From Adenophora triphylla var. japonica (lineage: Eukaryota; Streptophyta; Magnoliopsida; Asterales; Campanulaceae), in NCBI GenBank assembly GCA_022495995.1, contig JAFEMH010000337.1, positions 558,001 through 622,000 of the forward strand: a stretch of DNA of 64,000 nucleotides. The letters run 5' to 3'. How positions within the stretch are numbered: the first letter of the stretch is position 1; the number at the start of each line of letters is the position of its first letter. Positions 1 through 10,190 of the stretch are shown in pieces. Below the pieces are notes generated by a model. The model saw nothing but the letters and a program-made list of their open reading frames with translations. It was not told where the DNA came from and did no database searches. Position numbers and translations under genes: made by a program.

Positions 1-72
1 TAGATACGTGATTAGAGATCTTATCCATAAATAACTCCTGATTTGTTGGGAGTCTTGTTACGTAAAGAATTG
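1..72. other. Flank of the Tat element; left target duplication
   Basis: Short AT-rich sequence interrupted by the retrotransposon. Its last five bases, AATTG at 68-72, are repeated at 13123-13127 and form the target site duplication. No gene is visible. Confidence 0.6.
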
Positions 73-984
73 TGATGACGCCAAGCTTTTCAGGGTCAGG
101 AGCGGTTCAAGGATATCTGGCTAGGATATTTAGGTGGTTAGTTTGTACCTAGATCACAACACAAAGAAGCACCGTTAAGGTCAAAGTTGGATGTTACTCC
201 AACTCAGGCCCTCGGGTGTGAGAGTAAGAATACTGAGATAATAAGGCTTTGAATACCTTGGAGTGTGTGTGTGTGTTTAGGGTTTAGAGTAATATGGCTT
301 ACTCAATTGTATATGGAACTTACCTTGCCCAAGGGGACAAAGGCCTTCTATTTATAGGCAATGCAGTGGTGCTTGTTGAGGTAAGCAATGAGATCAGCAA
401 TGAGATCAGCCCTAGGGGGCACTTTGGTATTTGACCAGCTACACGTGTCCGCATCTAATTGGTCCTGTCAGGGAGGGAACATTGACTGTCCAGGGGACAT
501 GGCTGAAAGGGACATGAGCCGTGTAGCCGGCTTGGAGCATTAAATGGAATAGTAGGTGCTCGATCGAGCCGCATTGAATGCGTGATGGGGAGCCGGCAAG
601 TGGCCTGTCGTGAGCGCAAGCTAACTTGCTCGCAAGACTTGATATTAACCGGAGGCGCACATGTGCCCGCGGTCAACGTTGTGGCCGCAGTCAAAGGTAT
701 ATGACGCGAGCACGGTTGATGCGGTCATGCCTACTGCGGGCATGGGTCCCTGCGGACATACAAATCGTGGGCACGGACCCAACGGCCACAGTGTCGTGCG
801 GGCACGAATATAGCGGTCGAGATCCTTCCGGTCTTTGATAGGATTAATGCGGGGAGGGACGCGGTCTTGACCTCGCGGCCTATCTGTCCGCGGTCTTCCC
901 CCCCGGCGGTCTAGGAACTGCCACGTCACTGGTTCCTTGGAACAGACCGAGCGCGGGCCCGGTCCAGTAGATCCGGGCTCATCA
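73..984 (-). repeat. 3' LTR of the Tat element
   Basis: Pairs with 12219-13122. The part from 73 to about 465 (R/U5 side in element orientation) differs from the other LTR at about one base, whereas 465-984 (U3 side) differs at roughly 35 positions counting small indels. It contains a short (GT)n run near 264. Confidence 0.95.
348..356 (-). promoter_or_regulatory. TATA box in the 3' LTR
   Basis: The minus strand reads TATAAATAG, identical to the motif at 12494-12502 in the 5' LTR. In this LTR it would drive transcripts out of the element into the left flank. Confidence 0.55.
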
Positions 985-1380
985 ATGGCCCCTAGCTCCG
1001 AGTGTGATTATTTATGGTCTGAGCGAGGAGGTACTAGAAGCTCGGTAGGATTGGATCGCCGCTTTGGCGAGCACCAGTGTTAGCATTTTTGTTGGTTGTT
1101 GCTTGGCCCCATGGGCCTATGGGAACGTTCGGGAGGCACCAGTGAGTGACACGTGGCCCCTTGCATGGTGTGCCTCCCGGTTAACAGGTGGGCCCCTTGG
1201 CAGATGAAAAGACGGGTTAGTGGTACGTACAGGGGTACATGTCGCTCATCCAAGGGGGGCAATAAATGCAAAATGTTTTTAATTTTCGAATTTTCAAATG
1301 TTGGAGACGGTTCAGGGTCCGAGGTTGGATTTGTGGGCTAATTAATACGGGTTAACGGGTTAACCCGTATAGGTAGGCCT

Positions 1381-1388
1381 TATAAATA
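1381..1388 (+). promoter_or_regulatory. TATA box of the antisense gene block
   Basis: TATAAATA lies about 190 bp upstream of the first antisense start codon and is followed by a pyrimidine-rich leader with a GAGAGAGAG run. It lies outside the LTR on the strand opposite to gag-pol, so it looks like a dedicated promoter for the antisense genes. Confidence 0.55.
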
Positions 1389-1579
1389 CCAAACCCTTAA
1401 ACCTCAAACCCTTTTTACCGTTTCCAAACCTTCAAAGAGCTTTTAGAGAGAGAGATTTCTTGCTGCGAACTTCGTGCAATCGTTTTTCGACTCCCATTTC
1501 CAAGCTTTCTTTCGTAAGTATTTTTAGGGTGTTTCACTTCTTCATCCCCTTCTGTTTTTATTTTTCTGGGTTTTGAAAG

Positions 1580-3270
1580 ATGACCACCCGTGAATTTGGA
1601 CCCCGCCGTCCCATAGAATTAGGAGATGGAGCCACCCCTAACATCTTTGCCGTCTGTAAACGGACTGGGGGGATTTTTAGGAAAGTAGGTTTGGGGTGGC
1701 TAAGGTTGCCCCTTCACTGTTTTTTGTATTTTTGTGAGAAGTCTGACTGGGGGCCGTTCGTCCCACCCCGGTTGTGGGAGGCCAAGAGGAAATATATATT
1801 TAACCGTGACGTGTTGGTGTTGGGGGATCACCGTAGGCTAAGAAACTTTGTAATGGGGGTTTTGTGCAGGTTTCCCCGCGAGAGAGATCAGGCTCTGAAC
1901 GCCGTTGAACTAGTGAGGAGAGCGATTCGTGTCCCCGAACAAATAACTGACTGGGAGAAGTGTGAGCTAATAGATCCCCATCAAACCAATGCTCACGCGG
2001 CACCGGCACGGACTCCGAATGACCCCTTGGATGTTCTGCCCCTGAGGACGGTATTTCCCAATGTGGTGCCCGCGGCCCCTGTTTCTAACCCCATTGAACT
2101 GAGTAGTAGTGAGGAGCTGGAGCCTCTGAACTTTGAGACTACTGGAGGCGGGGAGGATGAGGATGAAGTGACCTCTGCCCGCGGTGATGCCACTGGTCTC
2201 TTTGGCTCGTCGAGCTCGGAGACCGAGGAGGATGACCGCGAGGTTGAGGATAGGAGGACCGCGGGGACCTCCAAGAGGGCTAATGAAACGACGAACATAG
2301 TCGATGCCTTTTCTGACCCTGACTCCGAGGAGGAGGAGATAGTGGTGGCCCCTGCTCGGAATAAAGGCAAGAGGCCAGCAGCTGAGGTGAACCCTGGTCC
2401 TGGTCGTGGCCGCGGAAATAAGAAAGCCAAGGAGGTGGCTACTATTGATTGGGAGGAGGATATTTACGAAGTATACAATGTTGACCGCAATGCCTTCCGT
2501 GTCCGCACCCTTGGGCACGTTCATTTAAAAGACAAGGACAAGCTGCGGCCAGAAACAGTAGCAGATGTCCGCGAGGATAATAGGGCCTGCATTTTTTACG
2601 GTGCCCAATTTGAGAATGGCCTGAGATTGCCCCTGGACTCCTTCTTCTATTTTTCTTGGAGTTCAACAGCTGCCTCCCCATGCACCTGACTCCTAATGCC
2701 ATTAGGGCTATAGTCTCCTTCATCGCAGTCTGCAGATTCCATGGTTATGAACCTACCCTGGCCGGGCTTTATGCTTACTATCAGAACCAGATCAGCCGTA
2801 ATATTTTGGGTTTGAAGGCTAGGAATTACTCTACCCGGACCTTCTCTCCTCCCTCAAACAAATTTGACCAATGGAACCAGAGGGACATCTTGGTCATTGA
2901 GTCTAGGTTCGGCTGGCCCTTTTCCAAACCCTCAAATCCAGTCCCGATGAAGGTGGCCGCTAGTAGCTATCCAGACCCCTCCTCTGCTGATGCCATGCGC
3001 TGTGCCTTAGAGAAATATCTGGCCAATTATCTAGACAGCGGGGAGGAGCCCGTGTATGATGTGGGCGCCATAGTTGAGGATGAGCCACTCTTGATCTACT
3101 CGGGGGTGGCTCCTCGCAGGGAGGGCGCCCCATATGCCCCCAGAGTAGAGATAGAGCCTTTGCCCCGTGACCCTGATTGGAGGGTGCACAAGCACTACCA
3201 ATTCGAGGCGGATTGTAGAACCTGTATGCTGGGCGCAGAATGCGATCCCCCCGAACTTATCAGTCTCTGA
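1580..3270 (+). pseudogene. Antisense ORF 1 of the Tat element (Transposase_28-like), frameshifted
   Basis: Two overlapping frames, 1580-2689 (369 aa) and 2656-3270 (204 aa), make one protein broken by a 1-nt shift in the T/C run near 2650. I see a conserved aromatic/proline-rich block near residue 35 (WLRLPLHCFLYF), a long acidic, Ser-rich middle (about 170-260), a basic stretch near 275, then a second globular part with PLDSFF and LTPNAIRAI motifs. These resemble the plant family annotated as 'putative gypsy type transposon' (PF04195), known as an extra ORF in Tat elements. The function is unknown. It runs opposite to gag-pol, between integrase and the 3' LTR. A GT-AG intron may lie around 3260-3350, because a pyrimidine-rich acceptor (CCCTCCAG) ends near 3350. 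Confidence 0.7.
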
Positions 3271-3376
3271 TTTTTTCATATAACTGTTGCCCATTTATTC
3301 TGCTTTTGAATTTTTGAACTGCATTCTAACCATTTCTCTTTCCCTCCAGAGTAGATCCAGAAGAATATAATTTCTG

Positions 3377-5089
3377 ATGGCTCCCATGACTGCTGCTCAA
3401 CTGAAGGCCAAAAACATGAAGGCCAATAGGGATGCTGCTGCGAGGAGGCAGGCTGAGTTGGGGGGAGTCCCAACTAAAGATAAGACTGTTCCTGTGGTTA
3501 GCAGGAAAACCGGGGAGCCTTTGACCAGCTCCAAAACTATCCTTACTACGGGGAACCTTCCTCCACCTCCCAAGGGTCCTCCTCCGGCCAATGCTCTCCG
3601 AGCTACTTCTCCAGGCCGCACCATCCCTTCCGGCCACCAAGTGGATTCTCGGAAGAGGAGTGACAGAGAAGGAGACTTGGGGCAAGGACAGAGAAAGCTC
3701 CAGAAAATCGGGGACGCTCCTCCCCGGACCATGACTGCTCCTGCTGCGGTCTCATCCTCTTCCCCCATTGGGGGATCAATTTGTTCTGCGGCCTATCCGG
3801 TGGCCCCTCTGACCACCCGCGAGGAGACGCTGGCCGTTAGAAAAAAGCTCTCTGAGGTGACCGCTGTGACTGGGGTGGACATCTATGCCCGGAATTCAGC
3901 CAACGCCTCAGTGGGGATCGGGCTGGCTAACCGTCTATATTCCCCCGACTTCTATAAGAACATAGTTGTCGAGGAGAATGCCTCTGCCATGGTGGGGGAC
4001 ATAGGTCTTGCTCTGACTGAGGTAGATAACCGTCTGATCTCTTTGGTTCCATACTTTCACTCTCTCAGTATGTCTAACTTTTGTTCTTTTTCCTCGCTGG
4101 TGAGCACAAAGCATCATGCCGCGGAAAGCTGCGATACCCTGACCGCTGAAGTGGAGAACAAGACCTCCATTTTGGCGGCCAAACTCCGCGAGCTGGAGGA
4201 GGCTCAAGCGAGGATTGGGACCTTGAACTCTCTCATGGAGGATAAGGACAAGGCCTTTGCTCAGAAGGAGTCTGATCTGAAGGACTTCTCCGACCGACTG
4301 GCCGTGGTGGAGAAGGACCTTGAAAGAGTTAGGGGTCAGCGGGATGAGCTCCGCGGGCACAAGGCCGAGTGGGAGCCAAGGAATAGGGAGCTCGCGGCCA
4401 AGCTGGAGGCCACCAAGGTTGATCTGGGGGCCTTGGAGAAAAAGGTGGACGAGCTGTCCGAGCAGCTGCTCCCCTATAAAAGGTTGGAGGCGGAGGGGAA
4501 ATCCGCCCTTGACGATGTCCGCAAGGAAGCTGTGGAGGAGTACAAGAACTCCCAAGAATTCAAAGATTGGCTCCTCGCTGAGAATCTGGCTCAGTACGAG
4601 GCTGGGGTCCGGACACAGATTCGGAACTTCGCGGCCACGGGCAGGTTCTCTGTACAAGAGCTGGCCGTTATTGGCTCTGTTGTTGCTACAGATGAAGAAT
4701 GCTTGCCCGGGCATGCGTTAGTTCCTCTGTCCGAGGATGAGGTCAAGGGCTTGGAGCTGTCCGCTGCGGCCTCCGCCTCCCGTGGCGTAAGTAATCGCCT
4801 CGCCCCGATCGGCGAGCTGGATGAGCTGCGGTTTGGGGAGAACCCGATATCACTTGGGGATGCCCTTGCTCGCGTTCTTCCAGATGGGCCTGCCATAGGA
4901 GATCTCTTTCCTCAGCGGGCAACTCCTGCCCCGGTCTCTGCTGAGCCCTCCTCTGACCCTATAACAGAGGTTCTGATGACCCGTCTTCCTTCTCCCACTC
5001 CGGCTTCAGAAGCGGGCACAGACGGTGCGGCCACAGAGAATGCAGATGCGGCCAAGGATGCCTCCAAGGATCAGGCTCCAATAGTATAG
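3377..5089 (+). CDS. Antisense ORF 2 of the Tat element, coiled-coil protein
   Basis: Open frame of 570 aa starting at the ATG that follows a probable splice acceptor. The N-terminal 150 residues are basic and Pro/Ser-rich. Residues about 230-390 form a charged coiled coil, with many Lys/Glu/Leu heptads such as LEEAQARIGTLNSLMEDKDK. The C-terminus is Pro/Thr/Ala-rich and disordered. It may be the 3' exon of the same transcription unit as the ORF at 1580-3270, or a second gene behind it. Coiled-coil tails are common in the extra ORFs of Tat retrotransposons; their role is not established. No nucleic-acid-binding motif is visible. The frame is fully open, unlike pol on the other strand, which suggests later decay or selection. 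Confidence 0.65.
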   Translation: MAPMTAAQLKAKNMKANRDAAARRQAELGGVPTKDKTVPVVSRKTGEPLTSSKTILTTGNLPPPPKGPPPANALRATSPGRTIPSGHQVDSRKRSDREGDLGQGQRKLQKIGDAPPRTMTAPAAVSSSSPIGGSICSAAYPVAPLTTREETLAVRKKLSEVTAVTGVDIYARNSANASVGIGLANRLYSPDFYKNIVVEENASAMVGDIGLALTEVDNRLISLVPYFHSLSMSNFCSFSSLVSTKHHAAESCDTLTAEVENKTSILAAKLRELEEAQARIGTLNSLMEDKDKAFAQKESDLKDFSDRLAVVEKDLERVRGQRDELRGHKAEWEPRNRELAAKLEATKVDLGALEKKVDELSEQLLPYKRLEAEGKSALDDVRKEAVEEYKNSQEFKDWLLAENLAQYEAGVRTQIRNFAATGRFSVQELAVIGSVVATDEECLPGHALVPLSEDEVKGLELSAAASASRGVSNRLAPIGELDELRFGENPISLGDALARVLPDGPAIGDLFPQRATPAPVSAEPSSDPITEVLMTRLPSPTPASEAGTDGAATENADAAKDASKDQAPIV

Positions 5090-6167
5090 GTTTTTGTTTC
5101 TTTTTGTAATAGATTAGGACCTTTTTGTAATAGAGTAGGACTTTGTAAATGTTTTTCAGTATTAATAGAAGAATTTTTCCATAACTATTCTCTTAATTAC
5201 TAGTCTCGTAGGCTACTATGAGTTGTTTGCAATTTTTGAGTACCTTGATACTTGCATTCTTGCTCTTTCTCTAGCTTCTTTGACTTGCAATTAAACTTTA
5301 TACTCTCCTTCTGCGGACAAAAGCTTAGTAGGCCCTTTGCCCGCATTTTTTGAGTTTTCCTAACTCTTTATTCAAAATCACTTGGATTTTTCGTGAGAGT
5401 CACCTTATTCATCTCGTGATCGCTTTTGTTTGGCCTTGTGGCAAACTTTGGGGCCTTAACCCCCTTTGTCTGCTTTGGCTTTGTAAAAACTCTTTTGATC
5501 ACCGTCATCCGTTTACACTTATTCCCACTCGCGAGCCGTGGTGTAAGTCAAAGCGTGCCAAGGCAAGCTACCTTCATAGGGCATGCAGAGTGTGGCCGTG
5601 AAGCTATAGTCCGTGCAACAGTAGGTAGGGGCATATTTAGCATAGCGGCCCTTTAACCTACTGGCATCTGTATCCACTAATGGTGGTTCACGCTTTTTTG
5701 ACCCTTTATTCAAAACCCCTTGGAGTTTTGCGTGAGGGTCTTCTGGCGATCTGGTAACGGGCTTATATGTAGGCCTTTGTCACATACAGGCATACGAGTA
5801 ACGACCCTAACGAGGACCTTCGCGCACTGAGCGGGGACAAGGGCCTTGGCCTTTGTCCTCGCTGGCATCTATATCCACTTATTCTTGGTGGTGTCATGCG
5901 GGCAGGACAGAGTATCCTCCCCGCGATCGGAGTACGGATCGTAATGGATCTTTGTACTCATATAGGCTTGCGGACCGAAAGATCGTTGCGCATCAGTAGG
6001 TAGGAGCTCATATGTTTGCTCTTTAACCTACTGGCATCCGCTTGCGGGCATCCACTCTAGCTTCTGAGGCTGGTGGGAATAGGTTTTTGCATCAAAATAT
6101 GATGAAATATGATGATAACTTCCTTTATATATATAGTCTATACTCCTTCCAAAAAATTACAAAGATT
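5090..6167. other. Non-coding 3' region of the Tat element with direct repeats
   Basis: No gene is seen. It contains imperfect direct repeats about 340-375 bp apart: 5621-5678 resembles 5996-6057 (shared core TTTAACCTACTGGCATC), and the stretch near 5364 resembles that near 5702 (TTTATTCAAAA, then TTGGA and CGTGAG). It separates the convergent ends of the antisense block and integrase and probably holds both 3' UTRs. Confidence 0.6.
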
Positions 6168-7388
6168 TCAAAAGAAGTATCTTTTAAGGTGGTCGCTATT
6201 CCAAGCGTGCTTAAGCTCTTCTCCCCATTTTGGTCGCAATATGTAGGTGCCCTCTTTGACTATTTTGGTGACCTCATATGGACCTTCCCATTTCGGGGAC
6301 AGCTTGTTGAAACCCGGTTGGGTCCCTTGGACCTCTACGCTTCTGAGTACCTGGCCTCCAACTGAAAAACTTCTCTTATTTACTCTTTTGTCGTGGTGCT
6401 TCTTCGCTTTCTGTTTGTAGTTCACCATTTTTTCATATGCCCGCATTCTCTTTCCCTCGAGATCGTCCAGGTCACACCTTCTGTTTGCCTCGTTTTGAGA
6501 CTCGTCGAAGTACGTGACTCTGTACGAGGGTAGGGCAACCTCAACTGGAGCCATTGCCTCTGACCCATACGTGAGCGAGAAAGGAGTTTCTCCTGTAGAA
6601 TTCCTTGTAGTTGTGCGGACAACCCATAATGCGGTCTGGAGTTCGTCCAACCATCGTCCTCCTCGCCCTTCCAAATTTTTCTTTAGGGCGGTCAGAACTA
6701 ACTTGTTTGCGGCCTCAGCTTGGCCGTTTCCCTGAGGATAGGCAATCAAGGACTTACGGTGTTGCACCTTCATTCTCACACATTCAAGCAGTTGAATTTC
6801 GCAGAGAATTGGGTGCCATTGTCTAAAATAATTGCTCTGGGAACCCCAAATCGACAGTAGATGTGATCGTGGACAAAATTGATTGTATTCTCCTGAGATA
6901 GTGGCTAAGCCCTTGGCTTCTGTCCACTTGGTAAAATAATCCACGGCCACCACAGCATACTTGATGTTTCCTCTAGCAGTCGGGAATGGTCCAATGAGAT
7001 CAATCCCCCACGTATCAAACGGCCACGATGGTACGACCAAAGTTTGCTCTGTTGATGGTAGTCTAGGGATGTCTGCAAATCTCTGGCACTTATCACACTT
7101 TCTTACATACTCCTGTGCATCCCTTCTCATGGTGGGCCAAAAGAATCCTTGGAATTTTATCTTGTCTGAGAGGGTGCGAGCACCTGGATGTCCGCCACAA
7201 ACTCCTTCATGGACCTCATAGAGTAAGTTGGTGACCATGTGAGTTTTGACACATCTTAGCAAAGGCTTGGTGAATGATCGTCTAAAAAGTACCCCATCGA
7301 GGACGAGGTATTTCGCGGACACCGTTCTGATGGCTCTAGCCTTTACTGGGTCCTCGGGGAGGGTTTGCTTCTCGATGTAATCCTTCAT
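6168..7388 (-). pseudogene. Integrase domain of the Tat pol, internally frameshifted
   Basis: A 406-aa frame. It has an H2C2 zinc-binding region (HEGVCGGH ... KCDKCQRF), a catalytic core starting at FDTWGIDLIGPFPTARG with the first Asp and the DYFTKW motif, and a C-terminal part with PQGNGQAEAANK holding the catalytic Glu. It ends with SPKWEGPYEV, the GPY/F module. Between the first Asp and the Glu the frame is shifted out and back: about 30 residues near 6790-6870 are off-frame, so the second catalytic Asp is lost although its coding sequence (ILDNGTQF) is legible in another frame. Integrase inserts the cDNA into chromosomes. This copy would be inactive. Confidence 0.85.
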
Positions 7389-7479
7389 CTCATCTACCCA
7401 GTCCCTTACTTGATCCTCAATATTGTTTATCTGAATCCGATCTATAGCAGGTCTTTCTGTGAATTCAATCTGGCAATCT

Positions 7480-7909
7480 CTTCTAATTCCCCAATTTCTT
7501 GATCGGTTATTCTGGAGAGGAGGTCAGCTTCCACATTATCCTCTCTCATGACTTGGTTCAGCTCATAGTAGGTGAAATTTTTGATGAGGGTTTTTGCAAG
7601 GCCACGATCGAGTTAGTACCGGGTTGATAGTATCATACTCCCCCTAATTTGATTAACTATGAGCCGAGAGTCACTATTGATCTCTATATTCGAACTCCCA
7701 AGTCTCTTGCCAATTCCATGCCGCCCATAATCGCCTCATACTCACCTGATTGTTTGATGCTTCGAACTTGAACCTCAAGGCTCTCTTAAATTTCTCGCAG
7801 GTGCGATCGAAGTATGCCCGCGCCACTAATCAACTTGCTCGCCGAGCCGTCCACGTATAGAATCCATACCTCCTCCGGACGCTCCTTGGCCGTATGATTT
7901 CGTGCTAGG
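7480..7909 (-). pseudogene. Second (archaeal-like) RNase H domain, degraded
   Basis: Between the RT-linked RNase H and integrase the minus strand encodes, in broken frames, pieces typical of the extra RNase H of the Tat lineage: a WILYVDGSASK start, a GEYEAIMGGMELA segment and a SDSRLIVNQI segment. Frames change several times and stops are present, so no continuous ORF survives. In the family this domain lies exactly here, which supports the Tat assignment. Confidence 0.65.
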
Positions 7910-8573
7910 CTATTTGGGACCTCTTCGGATTCTCGCCCGCTTTCTTTTTCCTGTGTCGCTGTCCGTCATTTTGAATGATGATTCTACCACAAAATCTACT
8001 AAGGCCTGCGCTTTGATTGTCTTTCTCGGGGAGTAGGTGATCTGGAACTCAGTGAGTTCGATAGACCAAGCTAGCATTCTCCCCGAGGACTCTGGTTTGT
8101 GTAAAACCTTTCTAAGCGGAGCCTCAGTTAATACAGTTATAGGGTGTGCAGAAAAGTAGGCTCTTAATTTTCGAGCAGATACAAGCAAGGCGTAAGCTAA
8201 CTTCTCTATATTAAGATAACGCCCTTCTACGGAGGACAGTGCCTTAGATACATAATAAACTGGTTTTTGGGAGTTATTCTCCTCCCTTACAAGAACAGCA
8301 GCCTCTTGCCCGGATCGATGCTTGCCAAAACGAAAAAGTTCTTCCCAGGCCGGCGCCGAGTAGAGGTGGCTGCCCGAAGTATGTTTTGACTTCTTCAAAA
8401 GCTTGATGGCACTCAGTGCTCCATGTAAATTCATCAGCTCTCTTCCCCCCTTTTAGAGTTTTGAAGAAGGGGACGCATCTCTCTGCTGACCGCGAGATGA
8501 AGCGGCCAAGTGCGGTGATGCGACCATTGAGTTTTTGGACATCCTTCACGGAAGCAGGAGGTTTCATGTCCAA
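7910..8573 (-). pseudogene. RT connection and RNase H domain of the Tat pol
   Basis: Two overlapping frames (8274-8573 and 7910-8434). The first holds the RT thumb/connection (VQKLNGRITALGRFISRSAE). The second holds the Ty3-type RNase H, with KPVYYVSKALSSVEGRYLNIEK and the region ending ALVDFVVE. A shift near 8290-8350 disrupts the first catalytic segment, where PPLLGAGLGRTFSFWQA is scrambled relative to the usual pattern. The domain degrades the RNA template during reverse transcription. Inactive in this copy. Confidence 0.8.
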
Positions 8574-9924
8574 CAGGCTTGGATTTTTTCTGGATTAGCC
8601 TCTATCCCTCTTTGATTGACCATGAATCCGAGGAACTTACCCGCCTTGACCCCAAAAGCGCACTTAAGGGGGTTTAGCTTCATGTTATTGCGACGCAAGT
8701 TTTTGAAGGTTTCCTCCACGTCGAGCTCGTGGGAGTTTTCCTTAGTCTTTATAACCATATCGTCAATGTAGGCCTCAAGATTTCTACCTAGTTGGTTTTC
8801 GAAGACCAGATTGACCATTCTTTGATAGGTGGCTCCTGCGTTTTTCAACCCGAAGGGCATCATTTTGTAGCAGTAAGTCTTGCCCGCAGCGATGAAAGCT
8901 ACAGAGCGGACATCTTCAGGAGCCATTTGGATCTGATGGTAGCCGGAGTATGCATCAATGAAGCTTAATACTCTGTGGCCGGCTATAGAATCCACCAATC
9001 TGTCAATGCGAGGAAGAGGGAAACAATCCTTGGGACATGCCTTGTTGAGATCGGTGAAATCAACACACATCCTCCATTTGCCGTTGGATTTTTTGACCAT
9101 TACCACATTGGCCAGCCATTTGGGGTAGGAAATCTCCTTAATTATCCCCGCTTTTAACAATTTTTCCACCTCTTCCCTGATCGCAATTTCTTTTCCGAGG
9201 AGAAGTATCTTGATTTTTGGTGAATGTTCTTGAAGGATGGGTCATCGTTGATTTTGTGGAGGATCACGTCCTCGCTGATTCCCAGCATATCTTCCACCCT
9301 CCAAGCGAACACATCACAATTTGCCCTTAAGAATTCGATCAGGATTCTTCTCTCCTCACTGTGAATCTCCAGCCCAACCTTAACTGTTTGCTTGGGGAAG
9401 CGGGGATTGATTGCCACCTCCTCGAGCTCGTCGTTAGGTTGGAGGTCGCTGATTTCACGGTTGTGCAAGGAGTCAATGATTATGGTTGGGGGGTTGACCT
9501 GAGCTCCAGTCAGTGTTGCCATAGAGTATATAATGTCGCGGTCAATCTTCCCCTCTATTCCCCGATCAATGTAACCTCCCTCAATAGGGGCCAATTGCTT
9601 CGATTTTCTGCTCATCTTGAGCTTCACCTTCGTGGAATGGAAAGAAAGCATGCCAATCGGTATGGGTGCCGGCGGGAGAGCAAGGGTTTTTCCCTTCTTT
9701 GATTTGTCCTCGCCTTTTCCCTCTTTCGATTTGTCCTCGCCTTCGATCGGCGGGCAGGATGCCTGGACTTTCTGTTCTTTCCTTTTTTCCTCAAGTGCTC
9801 GGAGGAATCTCCCGGGCTGGTTCTTGATGGTAGCAACCCCGCCCGGGGTGTTAAATTTCACCCTTTGGTGGTGAACAGATGCAACTATTCCCAATTCGGC
9901 TGGCGATTCTGCCGAGAATGGCAT
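8564..9924 (-). pseudogene. Reverse transcriptase domain of the Tat pol
   Basis: Frame 9154-9924 carries a Lys/Glu-rich linker after protease and the RT N-terminus (CDVFAWRVEDMLGI). Frame 8564-9169 carries the RT core: WLANVVMVKKSNGKWRMCVD, FTDLNKACPKD, the catalytic Asp in FIDAYSGYHQI, MPFGLKNAGATYQRM and the YIDDM box. It ends at KCAFGV..GKFLGFMV. A shift near 9160 separates the two, and another near 8570 cuts off the thumb. The core itself is clean over about 200 residues. RT copies the genomic RNA into cDNA primed by the tRNA bound at 12200-12217. Confidence 0.88.
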
Positions 9925-10190
9925 TGTATTGGGAAGGAAGATCGACCACCATGAAAGTTATCTTGGCCGTCTTCTGCATGGGCTTTTCCCCAATAGTTAC
10001 GTCAAACACAATCGTCCCCTTTACCCTTACGGCGTGATTTGTGAAGCCCTCAAGCATGCCCGCATATGGAAAGAGATGTGCTTCAGTCATTCTCATTCCT
10101 ACCAATGTATGGTAATAGACTATATCGCTGGCAAACCTCCAAAAGATCTATCAACACTCGGCCTATGTTTGCCCGGTTGATTCTCATTCT
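9851..10190 (-). pseudogene. Aspartic protease of the Tat element, active site damaged
   Basis: Protease-like residues begin at the end of the gag frame (RVLID near 10160) and continue in another frame at 9851-10105 with the flap and C-terminal motif QYNAILGR. Small indels fall right after the catalytic Asp, so the D-G/S-S triad is not read in frame. A further shift near 9900 moves the reading into the downstream linker. The protease normally matures Gag-Pol; this copy should not do so. Confidence 0.75.

Noticed and set aside
3935..4714. 259-codon minus-strand frame opposite the coiled-coil ORF
   Set aside because: Shadow of the antisense ORF 2; no domain, and its composition follows the other strand.
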